DNA of 64,000 nucleotides from assembly GCF_019578655.1 (NCBI RefSeq), contig NC_063262.1, positions 1,991,582 to 2,055,581 on the forward strand, written 5' to 3'. Below the pieces are notes generated by a model, which did no database searches, was not told where the DNA came from, and worked only from the letters and a program-made list of their open reading frames with translations. The stretch comes from Ricinus communis (taxonomy: Eukaryota; Streptophyta; Magnoliopsida; Malpighiales; Euphorbiaceae). The position numbers and the translations under genes were made by a program. Every line of letters starts with the position of its first letter. Within the stretch, counting starts at the first letter, position 1. Of this stretch, positions 1 to 11,900 are shown in pieces.

Positions 1-3000
1 TGTCTTGCTTGCGTCTGATAAGCTTCACTCATCTGTAGTCAAAGGAAACTCTAGTGAGACTGACGTAAGTCGAAATGATACAGCTGAACCAGAAGGAAAG
101 AAAATTGATTTTATATGGGTTGATCCTGGTTCTTGCTGCTATGCATTATACTCAAAGTTGAATTCTGAGAAAGTGCTTTTGAAGCAGTCACCTCTGGCCC
201 TTGCAAAAGCTCTAAAGGTATTTTATGAGTGATCTTACAAGTTATTCATATAGATACTCACCCAGTGAAAGTTGTATATAAGATACCATGCTAGAGTTGA
301 TTGATATTTGTTTTGAACAACATATTTCAAAGTAATTTTTTTAATTAACTGATTGTTTTGTTGGCTCAGAATCCCATTGAGTTGGATGGCTTAAAAAAGG
401 CACACATTCGTGATGGTGCTGCTGTTGTGCAATATCTTGTCTGGTTGGATAAGCAGGTATATTCTGAAATCCAGGCTTTCTAAACTTTGATAGTTTTTTT
501 TTTTAAATTACTGCCATCTTCTAGCTTTTCTCTTTCAATTCTTAAATCTCGAATTTATTTCAATTGATTTATCACCAATATGCTTCAAAACCTACATTTT
601 TAAATCTGCTGTCAATGCTTGTTTTGTGTGTGCAGATGCAGGAGATTTATGGGGCTTCTGGTTACTTTTTGGAGGGGGAGAGTGCAAACAAGAAAAAGGA
701 TATGTAAGTGGCTCTTCTCATGTTGGAAACTTTTGTGGCCTCTGTTTACATTTATAGCTGATGTTTGAAAAGTATCATATTGGAAGTTGCTTCCGACACT
801 GGATATAACCTGACTCTCAAAGTAGGTTATATTGGATATTTTGTATTCAGAATATACTGCATCAGCTCAGATGCTAAGATAAAGAGCTCGACAAAGTTAC
901 ATGTTAAGTGCTATTTGTTATATTAGATATACAATACTTGAATAATATGCTGTGATATTGTAGACAGTAGCTGTATTTAATGTGATTAATTTCTCGATTT
1001 TTATAGCTTTCTGGAGTACATTTGCCATTGGTTAAGTTGAAAGGAATGGAACTAGCCAAAAGTATCTTTTTTTGCCTTTCATGTCGCTTTATTTTTGTGA
1101 TGTCACTCATGTGCTGTAGCAGGGAAACTAGGAAATTGACTGAGGTGACTGTAAGTGATAAGCTGGAAGGTTTTCGAGCATCAAAAGAGGTAATTTCGTT
1201 AATATATTATTAGGGAAAAGAAATTAAAAAGAGACAAACTAGTGGTATCATTTTAGAACAGATCAGTGCCATCAGTTGCTGTAGGTTTGGGATTGACTCG
1301 GTGGTAAGAACTGTAGGTGAAAGTGCCAGGCTTGTTTTAACTTGTTGCTGAAATTTATTCTTTGGTACAGCATTTATCTTTATGTATGTACATGAGGTGT
1401 TTGGCATGATAGTATTGTTCTTATTTATTTATTTTGTTTAAATTGCAGCACTTTAGAGGCTTAAGTTTCCCTACAATTTCATCAGTGGGTCCAAATGCTG
1501 CAATCATCCATTATTCTCCACAGGCCGAAAGTTGTGCTGAGCTTGATCCAAAAAGCATCTATCTCTTTGATTCAGGAGCTCAGGTTTGTCAGACACAATT
1601 ATTTGGGCTTATAGCTGTTGGCAGAAGTTACTGTTAAAATGCCAGTCAATTAATACTGTTGGCATGAATGCAGTATCTGGATGGGACAACTGATATAACT
1701 CGCACTGTCCATTTTGGAAAACCATCAGCGCATGAGAAAGCATGCTATACTGCAGTAGGTGCCTTCAGTTTCTCTCTATCGACATTTAATTTGCTTGTAT
1801 CTGAGTTTGATATAGCTTAGCTTTGATATCATTAACGATATGTTGTTTTTTTCTCTAATACTTAGGTTGCATTGGATTATTTATATTTCTAAATATAGTT
1901 TCTTTTTTGTTATTAGTTATCACATGAAGATGCCTCATCCATTTCATTTTATAATTTTATACGAAGTGAAATAATATGTGACATTGAGCTTGCGATCATT
2001 GTTATTGCTGTTGTTATTAGTATTCTTTGGATATTAATTTATGAAGGTGTTCTGATGCAGGTTCTCAAGGGTCACATTGCCCTCGGTAATGCCCGTTTTC
2101 CCAATGGGACAAATGGTATTTCAACTTTTACTGCTTTTGTTGCTTAATACTTTTCATATATAAATGAGTTGTTTCAGATTAAAAGTGTAGCTTGTGATTT
2201 AGCACATTGATAAATTCTGCTTATATTGATGTTTTGGTCATTCCTCAATAGGTCATGCCCTTGACATTCTTGCTCGCATCCCTTTATGGAAGGACGGTCT
2301 TGACTACCGGCATGGTACTGGTCATGGAATTGGGTCCTACTTGAATGTTCATGAAGGTTTGTGATAATGTCTACCTGTGCCTTTACTGTTTTTTCTTTTT
2401 CCATACCATTATGATAAATAAGCTTGCTGCTGAATTCCCCTTAAACTATCTTGAGCAGGGCCCCATTTAATTAGTTTCAGGCCACACGCTCGCAATGTGC
2501 CACTACAAGCTTCTATGACTGTAACAGATGGTTAGTATCACAGTTTTAGTCGAAATTCATCGCGAATTATATCCCAAATGAGTTTATCAATTATCCTTTT
2601 ATATTTCTTTGTTTAATCAGGTGACCACTGGGGATGTGGTCCCCTATTAGTCTAGGTCTATAAATATCCATGCTCAAGAAGGTATCTAAAAGTGTTACCT
2701 CAGCTTTTGGATTGTGACAATTATACTCTGATGCTCTGGTTTCTCAGATGGCTGCTGTTCATGCATTATTATTCTGAGTTCTCGACCCTGCACTTTACTG
2801 GGCACAATCAGACATTAACTTTTATTAGTGACGTATATGTAGGAACCATATGATTTTTGGCTTATGATCCTAGTCTAGATTATTTTCATTAATCTCGATC
2901 CTAAAACATTAGCATTTCTCACTGATGCTAAAATGTGGTTTTAATGGGTAAAAAGGATGCATTTTTTTTTCTCTATTCAAGAAACTGATGGAGAACTTAA

Positions 3001-4204
3001 TTATGTTGGAATTGCATTTCTCAGAACCTGGATACTATGAGGATGGAAGCTTTGGCATAAGATTGGAGAATGTGCTTATAGTTAAGGATGGTAAAACGCC
3101 ATTCAATTTTGGTGAGAAGGGCTACTTATCATTTGAGCACATTACATGGGTAAGTGCATGTGAAATTTATGCTCAGTCTGCAGTGTGTTTTTTGCCTTTT
3201 ACTGATTATATCTAAATCTTTTCATGTCATCATTTTTCCACATTCTGGCTTTGTTGGGTCCTTTATGCAAGACTTTGATTTGAATTCGTGCAAGAAAAAA
3301 CTGAATAAATTTAATCAATTGGAAAAGCAGAAAGAGGAATCATTTCTGAGTGAATGTAAGAATAGTAATTTAACAACTTTTCCTGTGCTAAACCAGTCAG
3401 GAACAGTAATAAAATGAAACAAAAGAAAATAAGAGTAGTCCAATTTAGGATAGTGCATCCTGAAACATTTCCAAGCAGCTTAATTTAAGCACTGGCTTGG
3501 GCTTCCAGCCTTTCTATTCCCTACATTCAGCAAGAATCCTGAAAGCAAACCCTGGGAATCAGTCATGTGGCAGCTTGTCTGTTACTTGGAAAAATTTTGT
3601 GATTGACAATTGTCTGTCTTTTGATATATAAGAAAATTCTATACAAGTTCAGGAGTTCTTAATTGTAGATAAAAGTACTGTAGAACTAGAATTACTGCCC
3701 TCAGGTTAAAACGCGCTACCCGAAAGGAACTAGAAGTAACCTTTTCTCTAAGCTAAGCTCGCCAGCCGTCAACCTATACTGATAGCCTGAACCAATGCCA
3801 TTAATGACTGCTTTTAAAACTGTATTACTATCAAATTTGAAGCAGTACTCATGCTTTTCTCTACATATTTTATACCCCTTTAATTTGATGAATCTACTAT
3901 CCTTAAGCTGTAGTTTTTTAATATGTCATGTTTGTTTGTTTTTTTCCTTCACTTCTCAATTAGGACTGTATGTTTGCTAGAGTCGTATGGTTTTGCTAAC
4001 TAGTGTTGCATATTAATATTTGTATAGTATCTTGATATATAGGCACCCTATCAGAACAAGTTAATTGACGTGAGCCGGTTATTGCCCGATGAGATAGACT
4101 GGCTGAACACATATCATTCAAGATGTAGGGATATATTGGCCCCATATTTGGATGAATCTGAGAAGGCATGGCTGAAGAAAGCCACTGAACCTATATGCGC
4201 ATGA
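1..4204 (+). CDS. APP1: Xaa-Pro aminopeptidase P, cytosolic type, 3' part (5' end outside window)
   Basis: Metallopeptidase of family M24B that removes an N-terminal residue preceding proline. I read eleven exons with GT-AG borders that keep frame: 1-217 (partial), 370-456, 636-703, 1123-1189, 1449-1583, 1674-1754, 2061-2115, 2252-2356, 2459-2530, 3025-3149 and 4043-4204 (TGA). They give 390 residues of a family that is usually about 640 long, so the N-terminal domain lies upstream. The five metal ligands of the pita-bread fold are visible: Asp in DSGAQ (exon 5), Asp in DGTTDITRT (exon 6), His in HGTGHGIG (exon 8), Glu in TDEPGYY (exons 9-10) and Glu in YLSFEHIT (exon 10). The last intron (3150-4042) is the longest, at 893 bp. 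There is no sign of damage. Its 3' end converges on the UGT remnant. The family assignment is very secure; the cytosolic paralogue is inferred from the C-terminal end. Confidence 0.93.
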
Positions 4205-4651
4205 CATCTTTGCTTCTAGGTGGAGCTTTTCTATTCTTTCCCCATTCCCTTCTCTGTGTGCAAAAGGGAAAATAAAGAGAAGGAAGACTGATAGCTTAGT
4301 TTGTTACTTTCACTGTTTCCTCCATGTGGGTTTTACTTCTGCTACGGCGATTAATTATAAGGGAAGATTACAAGGGAAAAAAAAAAAGAAGAAATAAAAA
4401 AACATGTGGTCTGCAATTTACATATTTTATGTTCGTGTGTTTCTTTTTTTTTTTATTCTGTTAAATTTTCTTTTTCTGATAAGCGTTGGAAGGATAAAAA
4501 TGAAAAAGCTGAGTAAAATACATACCTTCTCATTGCAAGTTATCTGATGATGAGCAGCAGCATCGATCTACTTGTGGCTGTATTTTCAGTTTCCTATTTA
4601 TCATTCATTATAGAGGAAACACATATCCCAGCTGCTGCTGCTACTAGGGAT
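4205..4651. other. 3' flank between APP1 and the UGT remnant
   Basis: This short convergent intergenic stretch holds the probable APP1 3' UTR and a long A/T-rich part with A and T homopolymers (around 4378-4397 and 4446-4455). I see no further gene in it. Confidence 0.5.
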
Positions 4652-5562
4652 TCAAAGCAGGTGATCATGCTCGTGAGTTCTGTTTCTAAGCACCTTAATC
4701 TTGCAGTCATTTGCCACTTGAGCAAGTGAATTATGTGATAACCCACCATTTCTTAAAGCTTTCTCTGCACTTAATTTTAGTGTCTCTAGTCTGGCCCTTC
4801 TCGCGCCGCCTTTCAACTCCATGATCTCTCTAATCATCGTCTCTATCTCATCCCTACTTACCACCTCCCTCAATGGCTTAGCCTTGGACTGAACAGCCAC
4901 CCCGTTATCCTCTGTCAGCATTGCAGCATTGATCCTCTGTTCTGCATATAGTGGCCATGCGATCATTGGCAACCCACTGACTATACTCTCCAGAGTCGAG
5001 TTCCAACCAGAGTGTGATAAGAATCCACCCACCGCTGGGTGGTTCAAGATCTCAGTTTGTGGGGCCCATGTTGGGACGACCATTCCCATCCTTTTGGTTC
5101 GAGTCAAGAACCCGTCAGGCAGAAAATCTGGAGTGTCATCACTTCTATGACCCGTCTTAAAGACGGTTGCAGCTGAATCATTTTCTATAGGCGGGAGCAC
5201 CACCCAGATGAACCTCTGCTCACTCAACTCCAATCCCCAACCATCTCCATTGTTTGCTTGGCTGAAAGGGTTCCACCACTCCCAAATGAAACATATATCA
5301 CTGATTTCTCAGATAGCATATCCAGCCAATCGAATACTTTACTCCTCAAGGTTGCGTTAGCCGGTCGGACGAGTGGTCCAACTGGGTATACAGGCACCTG
5401 AGACACCCAGCCTAACTTCATTTCATCTCCAAGTGCAAAGAGAGTTTTAGGCTCAAGATCGTGCCATGTGTTCACCAAAATACCGTCAGCAGTTTGTATC
5501 TCTACCCCCATACGTATGTACTCAACACACATCTGGTTGTTCAGGTCTAATACATCTAACAT
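4652..5562 (-). pseudogene. UDP-glycosyltransferase (UGT72-like) remnant, C-terminal part, frameshifted
   Basis: Family-1 glycosyltransferases move glucose from UDP-glucose to phenolic or other small acceptors. Two overlapping minus-strand reading frames, 5224-5562 and 4652-5233, together match the last ~300 residues of a UGT (full length is about 480). The linker segment with ILVNTWHDLEPKT and VPVYPVGPLVRP is in the first frame, followed by YVSFGSGGTLS. The second frame holds the 44-residue PSPG sugar-donor box, from WAPQTEILNHP to PLYAEQ, and the C-terminal helix. The frames are out of register by one base near 5238-5243. The N-terminal acceptor domain is absent: upstream of 5562 the sequence is unrelated AT-rich DNA. 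The PSPG box reads HSGWNS where HCGWNS is usual. Truncation plus frameshift make this a pseudogene; a sequencing error could explain the shift but not the missing half. Confidence 0.85.
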
Positions 5563-5599
5563 ATTTATATTATAAAATAAGACATTGGACTGTTAGATT

Positions 5600-8500
5600 A
5601 TTTCATCATGGCTTTCTTTGCACTCTAGATTGACTAATTAAATGCTGGTGTGTAATTTACGGTTAAAGAAAGTGAACTAAATATTGTCTCGCAGCTTCAA
5701 CCTTGGCGCTTTATGTTATCGATCGGGTTGCATGTAGACTAGGACACGGGCAGGAGTCATGGTTACCGTTTGATAACAAGTCCTTTTCGAAATTGATACC
5801 CACTTGCACAATTTTATATCAAAAGAACAAAGAACAAAGGAGGAAAAAAATCCACATGCTAGACAGTTGTGTAAATAAAAGTGCATTAAGATAGTTAAAC
5901 AAAAGCCATTTTGTTAAATACAATACGAATAGATATGCAACTGCTGTAAAGTTAAATCTGAAATTCCTGTTTAATTTGTGTTGCTATGTTATATCACCAA
6001 CTGGACAATAACAATAGACTACTTCTCCAGTCAATGCGTTGAATTTAATTTTGCTAACATCATTATAACCTCAGATGACAAAATAAGAATAAAGATCCAT
6101 TTAGTGCATACATACTTATATGTACACAAGGCTATTCATTGTTGGAGCAGTACTATATCGTTCTTTGCATGTGCATACAAACCATTTCCATCGCAGTAAT
6201 CAGTGGTGAATTTATACACGTATTGGTTTCAAGATCATAGACCTTCAAAGGGTTCATGAATGACTTTTTTTAGGGCCAAGTATTCGCTCCTTCGATCACG
6301 GTGGGTCGGAGGAAAAGCATAACACCGTTCTCTGTGATAGGCCTGTGGATTGCCGTGGAGATTGGATCAATTTGAAATTAAGGTATAATGATCAAGAGAA
6401 ACAGACTAGGACTTGTTCAGGTCGTTTGCCGTGTTATGACCATATGGGAGCAGGATAGTGGATCATTGGCTAGTATTTGAAGAGCTTGCTTCCAAAATAT
6501 TGCATTTATTCATTTGACGAGTTAAGTTACGCATATTTTTAAATATTTTATATTTGAACATTGAGAATATGACAAATATTTATGAAATTTTTCAAAGGTA
6601 TGTATGTATATTTTACATGCACATTTAATAGAGTGAAAAAGCAATATTTCATTCTATTTAGTTGGGTTATTTATATGGTATAGCTTATGACAATTAAAAA
6701 CTTGATTAGAAAAATACTAGTTTTTTTCATTACTTTTGTTTATAAATGGTCTAGCTTCTCCTTTACTTCTATGTAGAGTCTGCCTTCTGTAGACTAAAAC
6801 TGCTTAAGACCATTGCTAAAAAAAATTAGTAGAAATCATAATAAAACTAGCATCACCCTCCACAGGTTTCTCGAATCTCAACTTCTTATCCACCTTTTAC
6901 TAAGAAATCATATAGATCATATGCAAATATTTCATTCTTTTTCTTCTTCCGATAGCAATCAGGGTTTTCCGCAAGCGTTTCTTTATTTTGTTATCTATTA
7001 ATTTTAAGTTGGTTTAATTTAACAAGTCATTTAGAGTGTGTCGGACTCTTACAAATAGTAAAGTATATCAAAATTCAAATTTGAGACACATATCTGGATT
7101 CTTGAGGCCTATCAATCGAACAAGCAGTTGCTGTTTTAGTTTATTATTTTGGTATTGTTGCTATTAAGGGCTTAAGAAGCTTGCAACTTGACAGAATGCC
7201 CCTAGCAAAAACACTCTGAAGGGTGGAATCATGTCTAGAATCATGTCACACATCGCAAATGTCTTTATTATCCATATATATAAAAGTCATAAAAATATAA
7301 AAATGTTAAACGGAAACTTGAGCCTAGCCACAAGGTAAGACATTGAAGGTGAGTATTAAAATCCATAATATGCCAATTTCGAAAAAAGAAAAAGAAATCA
7401 TTATACGGAAAAAGATAAATCACATATATTGCCAGAGGAGATGAGACTCTTCTAAAACATAATAAAATAGATAAATAGCAATAATTATGAAATTGAAAAT
7501 AAACGTATAAAGTTTAAATCGTTTTTCATTTAAGAAAATTATATTATAATTTAAAATGAAGAAATAATTTTGACTAACTAGTAATTATCTTCTATATGCA
7601 TTTTATATTTCAGTATATTCAAAAGTTAGAGTTCAATATTATTACTATAAAAATTTAATGTCTTATTAGTGATACAAAATTTAATTGTTAATTTTCTTGC
7701 TGGATTCTTATGTATTATTATTATTATAATTTTGATTCGTAGCACATAATTCAGGTTTATCACCATGTTAATATAGTTAAAAATATAATATTATTAATTC
7801 ATATCATTAAATATTTCTTAAAAAAAAAAGTTATAGATAAATTGAAATCTCTCCATATAATATCAGAATGACAATGCCTTCAAATACTTTCATGCAAAAG
7901 CTTGCCCTTTATTACTAATTTTAATATGTTTATAAAGTCTCACTTACTTATATTGTAAGATCCATTATACATACGCTTGGACCAATCCCAAGTATTTTTC
8001 AACTCCTATGAAACTATAATTTTAACTATTAAGAATAAATCCATTACTTATCTACGAATAAGAGAATGACAAGTGTTTTACCATTTAATACTGAATAATT
8101 ATATATATATATATTTTAATATATAAAATCTGAGCGAAAAACATAACAATGCATGCTACTAATATTAATAGAATTCAGCTCATATAGGCCTCCCACTCCT
8201 CTGAAACTAGAATCAGTATTTGAGGAATGAAGGGTTATTTCTTATTCTTTTTTCTAAAAATAAATTTTTATCTGACCATCAGTATTTCAAAATGGCCCTT
8301 ACTTTTTATTATTTTTTCTAAAAATTAAATTTTAACATCAGATAAAAGACTGATATGATACCTCAGGTCTAAAATTGAGTCCTGACATCTCTGACCCAAA
8401 GGTAAAAATGTGAAAGGCCCACCCGAAAAGGAAGGTAATGTAGCTTGTCCAGACGTTTAGGGCAGTAATATAGACTCAGAGAACCCACATTATGAGAGTT

Positions 8501-10051
8501 TTACCCTGAAAATTCTCGCTCAAAATGATGAAGGCAAAGATAAAAACAGAAATGAAAGTACACACACTACGCTTGGCAGAATTTTCACAGCAGAATGCAG
8601 AATGCAGAATCCAATAATTTAAGAGTTGAGGAAGATATATTAGAATGGGTTTGGTGGAGGACGATGATAATAACAAAGCTGAAGAAACATATCACATGGG
8701 GAGAGGGGCCCTCTATTTTAGAGGTTCGGCTCTAAAGATGCTCCTTTGACCCACAAAATGCCATAAGATTTAGCAGAAGAAAGTCATTGTGGTGTGGGCA
8801 TATACATCATATTCATCTACTGATAACAAACCAATACCAAATACCTTCACGTTGCGCTTTGCAGGAAATGGACCTACTTCTACTTATCCCCCACTAGATT
8901 ACAAGCAAAATGGTCCAACTTTTTCGTAAGTTGCATGCTTGTAATGAATAATATTATATGGCTTTTATCTCTACTTTAACTAATGAGCAGATGTTCAATT
9001 ATGCACACAATAACCAAATGTTCAATAATGCAGCTAAGTGGGATTAACCTCCATCACTATCACTATCGCCTCCATCACTAGACCTCACATCTTTATTGTT
9101 AGTTTCACATATCTTCAACATCTCCTCCATCCTTCCAAAAGTAATCCTCATCCTTTCTGCTACATTGCTATATCCCAATTATTCCCAAGGATGTATATAT
9201 GTAGAAGGTCTTCCTAAGCAAAATCAGTACGAGAGATTAAGATGCCACCTTCAAGATTCAGTAACACATGCTTTGTTTTCGGCAACAGTCAGTGTGCAGG
9301 TACACTTATGTTTGTTTTATTCAGTAGTAATAATATCCACCAAAAGTAACAGTATTTGTTAATGAATGAAAAAGCAGTAAATAAAAAATCAGTTGTTTTC
9401 CCCTGCCGGAAAAGATTAGCCACATAGCATGATTGGATTATATAAACTAAATGATTAAAAAAAAAAAGTTTTCCTCACAATCTACTAAGAACTAGTGATC
9501 AGCTTCACGGTTGGAGTTTAGATTTCTACAAAGTCTACGGAGTATATGGAACAACTCAAATCCCCAACAAGAAAATTACACAATCTCTATATGCTTGATT
9601 GATGCTTCAAAGACCATCCTAACGGTAATTTAAATAGGGTACTATAATCAATGAAAAATTGAAGAAAAATACTCTAAACATAACATGAACAGATGTAGGA
9701 AGAACATAACCTCCCACACAACTGCTCCAGCAATATCCACATAAGAAAATCTGTGGTCCTAAGTCCTTCCATGAAGCCAGCCAGAATCTTTGCTCGACAG
9801 CGATTGAATCACATTAATTAAATTCCTGCAATGGCTCCCAGAAAACCACACTGTACATCTAAAAGGAAATATAGGATGCGCCAAATAAGAATTGAGATCT
9901 CCCAGCAATTGCATAAATCGCAGTTAAAATCCCAAGTAATAGCTAGCATTCAATTGGCTAATCTAGACCAAGTATGCCATTGGGAATGCACAGCAAACTC
10001 CAGCTATTGCTGTTGTCACTGCATTACCAAGCTTATAGATTATCCACTAGC
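5600..10051. other. Long intergenic region without recognisable gene
   Basis: About 4.4 kb of AT-rich DNA. Open frames here (for example at 6813-7001, 8476-8676 and 9096-9362) are short, low in complexity and show no family motif. A short (AT)n run is at about 8099-8116, and two similar T-rich/A-rich segments stand side by side at about 8230-8345. The right end, next to 10051, is probably the 3' UTR of the BZR1 homologue. I see no RNA gene or complete transposon. Confidence 0.5.
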
Positions 10052-11682
10052 TTAAGCATGAGCCTTTGCGCTCCCGAGTGTGAGCTCAAGATCTTCCATC
10101 CCTATCTCATGAATCCTCTCACCCTCCCATGGCTTCACCCTAGCATTCTCAAATTCAAATTCTGACACTCTCCCCCGCTCTGCTGCTGGTCCCCAGCCTA
10201 ATCCTCCATGCCCATCTACTCTATCTTGAAAAGCACTCTGTTGAGACACTGATTTGACAAGATTAAAGGTTGGTGAAGGAGGAGCTACTTGGGGTGCAAC
10301 TGCCTGAAAATTCACCCAGCGGCCAGAATCCACAGTGGAGGCATCAGACTCATCACATTCAGGTATTGTAGCCGGGGTAAGATGCTGGCGACGCGTAGGA
10401 CTGGAAGGAGCGGAGAGGGCAAAAAGAGGATGGCAAAATGATTTTAGGGACCCATTTGAGAAGGATTCCCAATCAGCTTTCCTCTTTGAATTTCTATTAG
10501 TGGGGGAAGAAAGTGGTGGGGTTACAGGAGCACTATTGGATATTCTAAGAGGTGGGAGGTTCGCAGGGATTGAAGCAATATTACGTAGGAATGGGAGAAG
10601 GTATGTAGAGGGGTTTCCCTCAAACCGGGTGGGGCTTGGGAATGAGGAAGATGATGGACTGGCATGGTAGGAAGGTACGGGACTGGGGAAATTGGAGGAT
10701 TGTGGGCTGGGTTGTATAGAGGAACATGCACTTATGTTCGTTGGAGTGCCTGTTAACTCTGTTGGGGGTGGCTTGCAACCCTGTGAGAGAACATTACAAG
10801 AGTTTTTAGTCATTGTTGGAGGTAAATTGCACTACAAATATGTTATACAATAATGGAGCTGTATGACCATAAATTTCCAAACACTTGTACTTTCACCTCA
10901 ATTCATTTCAATCACATTCTACACAATGCTAACGATTATCCATGAATGTTAAGAAAGTAGTTGTTTGTTACAGATCATAGTAATAAGAAAGAAAGAGAAT
11001 GAATGGTATAATTGATAGGAAAAGTCCCAGCAACATAAACAAGATCAACGATAAAAACAAACTCAAAAAATACTAAAAACAGAGATATAATCAACAGTCA
11101 AAATCAGGAAAACAAGAAACAGTTAGAGATCATATCTCTACTTAACCAAGCAAAAGAATATAAGATCTTGGATTCAATAAGCAAATAAATAAGGACTAAG
11201 AATTCATGAAAGAACCAATTATCTGTCTCAAGATCTTCTAGATCAAAGGGTAGAAATCCCACAGATCAAGCATCAAATAAACTGAAATGAATTGAACCTA
11301 GAAACAAGAAATCAAAACACAAATCCCAAATGAATACAAAAGACCAAGATCTGTAAACTATGCATATAGATCTATGAAACAAATCAAACAAATAATAAAA
11401 GACAACCATCCATCAAAATTAACAATAAAAAAAAAAAAAAAAAAACAGAAAACAAACCTTGCGATAAGTGGTACCATCTTCTTCAACAATCCAACCAGCC
11501 TCAGCACATAGAGCTTTCAAGACTTCATTATTATCACAATGTTTAGGAAGCTTAAAATTCCCTTGAGCTCTAAGTCCTGAATATATCTTAGCAGCTATAG
11601 CTCTTCTCCTTCTTTCTCTTCTCTTGTTATTCTCTCTCTCCTTCCACGTGGGTAACCTTCCTGATGATCCACCGGCAGTCAT
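10052..11682 (-). CDS. BZR1: BZR1/BES1-type brassinosteroid-response transcription factor
   Basis: Two exons: 11682-11458 (75 codons) and 10780-10052 (TAA), with a 677-bp intron in phase 0 after TTYRK. The product has 317 residues. Members bind E-box and BRRE sites and switch brassinosteroid-responsive genes in the nucleus. Visible parts, in order: the basic, atypical bHLH-like DNA-binding domain (about 10-88, with RRERRRR and [15 protein letters not shown]); a Ser/Pro-rich region with many S/TxxxS/T sites suited to GSK3/BIN2 phosphorylation (about 90-205); a PEST-like block [19 protein letters not shown] (210-228); and a C-terminal EAR repression motif LELTL (306-310). An in-frame ATG ten codons upstream (11712) is possible. 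I chose 11682 because MTAGG followed by the basic domain is the usual form. It resembles BZR1 more than BEH1-4 by the shared PEST and C-terminal block. The gene appears intact. Confidence 0.93.
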
Positions 11683-11900
11683 TTTTCCGGAAAACCCACC
11701 TCCCTCACGCACTCTTACTCGGGCTTTTCTCTTTCTTTATCACAAAATAGTGCAAAGTGGTTTCTTAATTGAGTTTTTGCACATAAGAAATACAAAAAGA
11801 AAATAATAAGAAGAAGAAGAAGAAGAAGAAAAAGCTGATTTCTTTGTTAGTTCCTCTTCTCTTCTTATTCCCCTTATCGCTCTCTCACTTCCTTTTTTCA
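11683..11900 (-). promoter_or_regulatory. Leader region of the BZR1 homologue with (CTT)n repeat
   Basis: Upstream of the start codon, in gene orientation, the sequence is rich in C and T. It includes a CTT repeat (11809-11829 as GAA on the plus strand) and CT-rich stretches. Such pyrimidine tracts are common in plant 5' UTRs. No TATA box could be fixed with certainty. Confidence 0.4.

Noticed and set aside
6813..9362. Several 60-90-residue frames in the gene-free 5.6-10 kb region
   Set aside because: They are AT-rich, isolated, and lack domain motifs or splice partners that would extend them.
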